From: Methylococcaceae bacterium
GTDB taxonomy: Bacteria; Pseudomonadota; Gammaproteobacteria; Methylococcales; Methylomonadaceae
Direction of reading: 5' to 3'
Assembly: GCA_013141155.1 (NCBI GenBank)
Contig: JABFRM010000092.1
Coordinates: 1-37,443, forward strand
DNA: 37,443 nucleotides
A model generated the notes under the pieces. That model did no database searches. It was given only the letters and a program-made list of their open reading frames with translations, and was not told where the DNA came from. The translations under genes were made by a program, and so were the position numbers. Shown in pieces: positions 33,723-37,443 of this stretch. Numbering within the stretch: position 1 is the first letter of the stretch; each line of letters opens with the position of its first letter.

Positions 33723-33748
33723 CAGCTCCTAAAAAGAGCTGATTTTTT
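33723..33748 (+). terminator. Rho-independent terminator directly before pabB
   Basis: CAGCTC (33723-33728) and GAGCTG (33736-33741) pair perfectly around a 7-base loop, followed by A and six Ts (33743-33748). The pabB ATG is only 12 bases beyond the T-run. It either ends a small upstream transcript or works as an attenuator in the pabB leader. Confidence 0.65.
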
Positions 33749-33759
33749 ACTGCTGCTTA

Positions 33760-35139
33760 ATGCCATTACTTAATCCGCTTATTCATCAATTACCTTACGT
33801 TAAGGATAGCGCCACTGTCTTTACGCCGCTTGCAGCAAAGCCGTGGGCGATTTTTTTGGACAGTGGCTTTCCCTATAGCCAGCAAGGCCGTTACGATATT
33901 ATGAGCAGTGATCCGGTGGCAACTTTGGTCACAAAAGGCGCTGAAACCACTCTGATCACTGCGGGTACCGTCTGCACCTCAACAGAGGATCCCTTTAGCT
34001 TATTAAAACAACAGTTACTCAACCACAACTTTCCTGTTATTCCCGGACTCCCCTTTAATGGCGGCGCCTTAGGTTATTGCAGTTACGATCTAGCCAGACG
34101 TTTGGAAAAGCTACCGACCATAGCGCAAGATACCGAAAAGCTTCCAGAAATGGCGATGGGTATTTATCATTGGGCGATAGTGGTTGATCATCAGCTTCAA
34201 CAAAGTTGGCTAGTGGGGCAGCACTTAAACACACAAGCATGGCAGCAGTTAATTGCACGCTTTAGCGATAGCCCAACTTTGCCGGCAGCGAATGAGGCGT
34301 TTAAAGTCACTGGTGCGATTGTAAGCAATATGGATCAACCACGTTACAGTGAGGCGTTTGGTAAGGTGAAAGCCTATCTAAAAGCAGGTGATTGTTATCA
34401 GATTAATCTCTCGCAACGATTTAGCGCACCTTGCAGTGGCAATCTTTGGACAGCCTATCAACGCTTACGGCAATTAAATGCCGCGCCTTTTAGCGCGTAT
34501 CTCAATCTTCCTGAGGGACACATTTTATGTTCTTCACCAGAGCGGTTTTTAAAAGTAATTGACGGCAAAGTTGAAACTAAGCCCATTAAAGGCACACGGC
34601 CCAGAAAAACTGACCCGTTTGCAGATCAAGCACAAATTGATGCCTTATCAAACAGTGCTAAAGATCGTGCTGAAAACGTCATGATTGTTGATTTATTGCG
34701 TAATGATCTCAGCAAAAATTGTCGCATGGGGTCTGTGAAAGTGCCTAAATTATTCGCTATAGAAAGCTATGCGACTGTGCATCATTTAGTGAGCACTGTT
34801 ACGGGCGTGTTAGCTGATGGACAACATGCCGTGGATTTGTTGCGCAGTTGCTTTCCCGGTGGTTCCATTACCGGCGCGCCAAAAATTCGCGCCATGGAAA
34901 TTATTGAAGAATTAGAGCCACATCGACGGGGCATATACTGCGGTGCGATTGGATATATCGGTTTTAATGGTAATATGGACACTAATATTGCCATCCGAAC
35001 GTTGGTACATTCTAAGCAAACCATTCGTTGCTGGGCAGGTGGCGGCATTGTCAATGACTCGGTGTTGGCAGAAGAATATCAGGAAAGTTTTGACAAAGCT
35101 GAAGCCTTGCTGCGTTTATTGCGCGAAATGATGGCTTAA
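33760..35139 (+). CDS. pabB: Aminodeoxychorismate synthase component I
   Basis: A 459-residue chorismate-using enzyme. With a glutaminase partner it makes 4-amino-4-deoxychorismate, the precursor of 4-aminobenzoate for folate and, in methylotrophs, tetrahydromethanopterin. The motif KPIKGTRPR carries the PIKGT lysine of PabB, where anthranilate synthases have PIAGT. CYQINLSQRFSAP, DRAENVMIVDLLRNDLSK, SCFPGGSITGAPKIRAMEII and RCWAGGGIVNDSVLAEEYQE complete the chorismate-binding domain. There is no fused PabA or PabC domain. No Shine-Dalgarno is seen; a terminator hairpin sits just before the ATG. The stop overlaps the kinase start (TAATG). Confidence 0.95.
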   Translation: MPLLNPLIHQLPYVKDSATVFTPLAAKPWAIFLDSGFPYSQQGRYDIMSSDPVATLVTKGAETTLITAGTVCTSTEDPFSLLKQQLLNHNFPVIPGLPFNGGALGYCSYDLARRLEKLPTIAQDTEKLPEMAMGIYHWAIVVDHQLQQSWLVGQHLNTQAWQQLIARFSDSPTLPAANEAFKVTGAIVSNMDQPRYSEAFGKVKAYLKAGDCYQINLSQRFSAPCSGNLWTAYQRLRQLNAAPFSAYLNLPEGHILCSSPERFLKVIDGKVETKPIKGTRPRKTDPFADQAQIDALSNSAKDRAENVMIVDLLRNDLSKNCRMGSVKVPKLFAIESYATVHHLVSTVTGVLADGQHAVDLLRSCFPGGSITGAPKIRAMEIIEELEPHRRGIYCGAIGYIGFNGNMDTNIAIRTLVHSKQTIRCWAGGGIVNDSVLAEEYQESFDKAEALLRLLREMMA

Positions 35140-35708
35140 TGCGAATCATTAAACTGGGCGGCAGTTTGCTGGATAATAAAAGTTTAGTGACGTGTTTGAC
35201 GCATATTCAAAACAATCCAACCAGCACCTTGATAGTAACCGGTGGCGGCGCGTTTGCAGAGCAAGTGCGTATTGCGCAACAGCAATGGCAGTTTAACGAT
35301 GTCGCGGCGCATCACATGGCGATTCTGGCGATGCAGCAAATGGCTTTATTGGTGAACGCTTTACAGCCAGATTGGCGGCTTTTGCAGTCATTTAGCGATT
35401 TGCAAAGCTGGCATACCCAAAATCGGATCGGCTTGTGGTTTCCAGACATTACCTTATTAAATGCGCAGGGCATAGCGGCAAGCTGGCGGGTCACTTCCGA
35501 TAGTTTGGCAGCGTGGTTGGCAGGGGCCACACAAGCAAATGAGTTGATCATCGTCAAGGCGGCGGAGTTTTCGGTGACAGCCTCAACAGCCGAATTAGTG
35601 GCGCTGGAGGTGTTGGATCAAGCATTTTTAGGCTATATTAAGCCCGCCCGCTTTGTGACAACAATTATCAATAGTCATGATTTTATACAACAGATACTCA
35701 TGCCTTGA
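35139..35708 (+). CDS. MfnE-like amino acid kinase family protein (COG2054)
   Basis: A 189-residue protein with the start of the amino acid kinase fold, MRIIKLGGSLLD, then LIVTGGGAFAEQVR and VTSDSLAAWLAG. It is shorter than glutamate or aspartate kinases and matches the length of the archaeal [5-(aminomethyl)furan-3-yl]methyl phosphate kinase MfnE. Homologues in methylotrophs accompany genes for tetrahydromethanopterin and methanofuran, the carriers of formaldehyde oxidation. A role in making a methanofuran-like cofactor is therefore inferred. It overlaps pabB by one base (TAATG) and must be cotranslated with it, which supports a shared C1-cofactor role. Confidence 0.82.
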   Translation: MRIIKLGGSLLDNKSLVTCLTHIQNNPTSTLIVTGGGAFAEQVRIAQQQWQFNDVAAHHMAILAMQQMALLVNALQPDWRLLQSFSDLQSWHTQNRIGLWFPDITLLNAQGIAASWRVTSDSLAAWLAGATQANELIIVKAAEFSVTASTAELVALEVLDQAFLGYIKPARFVTTIINSHDFIQQILMP

Positions 35709-35803
35709 AAGAGGTACATTAAATTAACTAATGTTGCGTATTATCAGGCCTAACATGCCCCCTATTTTCTCTTCATACAATTGTCATTTCAGAAAGGTTC
35801 AAC

Positions 35804-36499
35804 ATGGCAGACAAAAAATCCTCCTTGATGTCCGGTATAACTGAATCGCTAAGCGCATTAATTGGGCATTTTTTTAGTCAAAAAGTGCGCGATGTCTATT
35901 ATCGAACCCGTGAAACTTTTGGCGATCATAAGCGTGATATTGTGGTGTATGAAGTTAGTCAAGCCTGTGTCAATTTGCAAGATACCCGCGATCAATTTGA
36001 AGATGCGCTGCAACGTTTTAAGACGATTGTCTGTGTTGATAACACCAGTCTGGAAAATAAATATAACCTCTTAAAACGCCAATATGATTTTTGCCAGGCC
36101 AAAGCTGATCACGTCAGTGATCGGATACGCGCGATTGAAAATGTCAGTGAAGCGTTATTTATAGAATGGGAAGATGAGCTGGAACAATATGCCAATCGGG
36201 GCTTACGCGCTAGCAGTAAACAACAATTAAAAATATCTCGGCAACGTTACTTGCGGTTAATTAAAACATTTAATCGCGCCGAAGAAAAAATGCAGCCGGT
36301 ATTATCGGCCTTTAAAGATCAGGTCTTGTTTTTAAAACATAACCTTAATGCGCAAGCCATCGCGGCAGTGCAGCATGAGTTTGTGGAAATTGGACTGGAC
36401 ATCTCGCAATTAATACGGGTAATGGAAGTGATTATTACTGAAGCGAACGAATTTATTGCCAGTTTGTCCGATCAGAAAACCTTGCCTGCACCGAAATAA
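35804..36499 (+). CDS. DUF2959 coiled-coil protein
   Basis: A 231-residue, strongly helical and charged protein. The family pattern is visible in HKRDIVVYEVSQACVNLQDT, FIEWEDELEQY, SRQRYLRLIKTFNRAEEKM and AFKDQVLFLKHNLNAQAIAA. Heptad-like spacing of hydrophobic residues over about residues 40-120 suggests coiled coils. Many relatives have a lipoprotein signal; this one starts MADKKSSLMSGITESL with none, so it is probably cytosolic or an unusual case. AAAGG lies 8 bases before the ATG. Function is unknown for the family. It is on the same strand as the kinase gene, 95 bases away, and could have its own promoter. Confidence 0.85.
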   Translation: MADKKSSLMSGITESLSALIGHFFSQKVRDVYYRTRETFGDHKRDIVVYEVSQACVNLQDTRDQFEDALQRFKTIVCVDNTSLENKYNLLKRQYDFCQAKADHVSDRIRAIENVSEALFIEWEDELEQYANRGLRASSKQQLKISRQRYLRLIKTFNRAEEKMQPVLSAFKDQVLFLKHNLNAQAIAAVQHEFVEIGLDISQLIRVMEVIITEANEFIASLSDQKTLPAPK

Positions 36500-36577
36500 A
36501 GCTGCCGTGTAGCCGCCATAAAAAGCGCGCTAAACTAACCACTAGCCTCGACCCCCTATTTAATTTATGGTAATGTT

Positions 36578-36596
36578 CCAAGACCTAAAATCTTGG
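36578..36596 (+). promoter_or_regulatory. Hairpin in the leader of the DrHyd/TPR gene
   Basis: CCAAGA and TCTTGG pair perfectly around a 7-base A-rich loop, ending 9 bases before the ATG at 36606. The only ribosome-binding candidate, GGAC (36595-36598), overlaps the 3' arm, so folding could hide it. It is not followed by a T-run. Confidence 0.4.
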
Positions 36597-36605
36597 ACGA
36601 CCTTG

Positions 36606-37443
36606 ATGAAACCACATGCTTTTGTCCTCATGCCTTTTGGCAAAAAAACCGACCGTAATCAAGTAACGATTGATTACGATAGCGTTTATCGTGACCTCAT
36701 AACACCGGCTTTAGCAGCTGCGGGGCTGTGTGTTATAAGACCCACTCAAGAACAAGCCGTTGGGGAGATAATGAGCCACTGGCTACAGGAGCTGTTGAGT
36801 GCTGATCTGGTTGTGGCTGATTTAAGCCTGGATAATTTTGACATCGGCTACCTCTTAGGCATTCGCCAGGCTTTACGCGCCACGGGCGTTATTTTGCTGA
36901 ATGCTTATCAACTAAGCGATACGCCAGCTTTCGAGTATCAATTAAATTACACGATAAACAATCGCGTTGTTGATGCAGCCTCGTTGACCCGCGACATCCA
37001 TGCACTGACGGCATTGGTGGAGCTTACGAAGGTCGCTAACCCCACCAAGCCAAGCAGCCCTATTTTTCAACACATCCCCCAGTTAGCAGAACCAGATTGG
37101 AATATTGCACGGGTCGCGAGCGCCGCAAGTTTTTGGCAAGCACACGCCGATTGGGAAGTCGATCGACAGACCGCTGAGCAGTGCGGCAACCTCAATGATC
37201 TACTGCGATTAGCCAAAGCCACACCAGTCGCTCAATTTCGAGCAGAAGCGCTAATCCAAACGGGTATCGCCTTGTGTGCAGTCAACAACGTTGAACTGGC
37301 ATTGCAACAATTTGAACAGGCATTGGATATTGTACCTAATCATCTCAGGGGCTTACAGGAAAAGGGCCACTGCTTGCTACAATTGGCGTTGCAGGAAAAG
37401 GCCGGTCAACCTTTGTATGCTGTACGATTACACTACATCAGTT
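36606..37443 (+). CDS. DrHyd/nucleoside-deoxyribosyltransferase-like N-terminal domain plus TPR-like helices (3' truncated)
   Basis: The frame is open from the ATG at 36606 to the window end, 279 residues; an in-frame ATG at 36567 would add 13. The N-terminus HAFVLMPFGKK, then DYDSVYRDLITPALAAAGL, LLSADLVVADLSLDN and DIGYLLGIRQALRATGVILL, matches the Rossmann-like module seen in bacterial TRAFs-binding (DUF4071-type) proteins and related to nucleoside deoxyribosyltransferases. The usual Y-E-L-G is Y-L-L-G here (residues 82-85), so the catalytic Glu is replaced by Leu83. Residues about 165-279 are helical, and the last two helix pairs (EALIQTGIALCAVNNVELAL and FEQALDIVPNHLRGLQEKG) look like TPRs. 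In animals the related module is the N-terminal part of ASK/MAP3K kinases. Immunity or signalling is an inference. Confidence 0.75.
   Translation, partial: MKPHAFVLMPFGKKTDRNQVTIDYDSVYRDLITPALAAAGLCVIRPTQEQAVGEIMSHWLQELLSADLVVADLSLDNFDIGYLLGIRQALRATGVILLNAYQLSDTPAFEYQLNYTINNRVVDAASLTRDIHALTALVELTKVANPTKPSSPIFQHIPQLAEPDWNIARVASAASFWQAHADWEVDRQTAEQCGNLNDLLRLAKATPVAQFRAEALIQTGIALCAVNNVELALQQFEQALDIVPNHLRGLQEKGHCLLQLALQEKAGQPLYAVRLHYIS

Larger units (their letters stand above)
33295..33759. other. 465-base regulatory region between the sigma-54 activator and pabB
   Basis: No gene of recognised family lies here. In order there are a CGAACA-N4-TGTTCG palindrome (33409-33424), an ATAATC-N3-GATTAT palindrome (33429-33443), a perfect CRP-type box (33533-33548), an extended -10 (33656-33664) and a rho-independent terminator (33723-33748). 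A 50-codon frame (33555-33707) with one hydrophobic segment is also open. The sequence is AT-rich. Confidence 0.55.

Overview
The window reads as chromosomal DNA of a gammaproteobacterium, most likely a methanotroph of the order Methylococcales. That assignment is an inference. It rests on a PEP-CTERM-type EPS sugar transferase, a complete glycogen gene set, a 4-aminobenzoate synthase gene fused by overlap to an MfnE-like (COG2054) kinase of the kind tied to methanopterin/methanofuran cofactors, and a DUF2959 gene. I saw no rRNA, tRNA, insertion sequence, integrase or CRISPR array.

Layout. 1-1032: the 3' half of polyphosphate kinase ppk1. 1235-3344 (minus): a LOG-family nucleotide hydrolase, a dicarboxylate/amino-acid:cation symporter and a small unknown protein. 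3514-10174: the glycogen block, with glgB-glgA leftward, glgC rightward from a shared 100-base divergent promoter region, then malQ. 10227-12922 (minus): aquaporin AqpZ, then an operon of a ZIP metal importer and a GDT1/MneA-like cation transporter. 13580-14971 (plus): the initiating EPS sugar transferase, preceded by a 657-base non-coding stretch with a perfect CRP-type box. 14998-28257 (minus): a long, tightly packed polysaccharide operon running wzx - wzy/ligase - GT2 - GT4 - asparagine-synthase-like - CapK/PaaK-like - GT4 - helical-toroid protein - WecG/TagA - lipB - lipA. 28636-30669 (plus): an exported YtcJ-type amidohydrolase. 30781-33294 (minus): a GH5 subfamily-9-like glucanase and a sigma-54 activator. 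33760-35708 (plus): pabB and the MfnE-like kinase. 35804-36499: a DUF2959 protein. 36606-end: the 5' part of a protein with a nucleoside-deoxyribosyltransferase/DrHyd-like N-terminus followed by TPR-like helices.

How the genes work together. Carbon storage (glgA, glgB, glgC, malQ) and phosphate storage (ppk1) sit at one end. The centre makes and exports a cell-surface polysaccharide: an undecaprenyl-linked sugar is laid down by the EpsB_2-type transferase, extended by WecG, two GT4 enzymes and one GT2 enzyme, possibly amidated or acylated by the AsnB-like and CapK-like proteins, flipped by Wzx and polymerised by the Wzy-like protein. The lipoate genes lipB and lipA are the last two cistrons of that run.

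The most notable points are the terminal DrHyd/TPR gene, which resembles bacterial relatives of the ASK/MAP3K N-terminal module (a conflict-system architecture) but lacks the usual catalytic glutamate, and the 465-base interval before pabB. That interval holds two palindromes, a perfect CRP-type box, an extended -10 and a rho-independent terminator directly before the pabB start codon.
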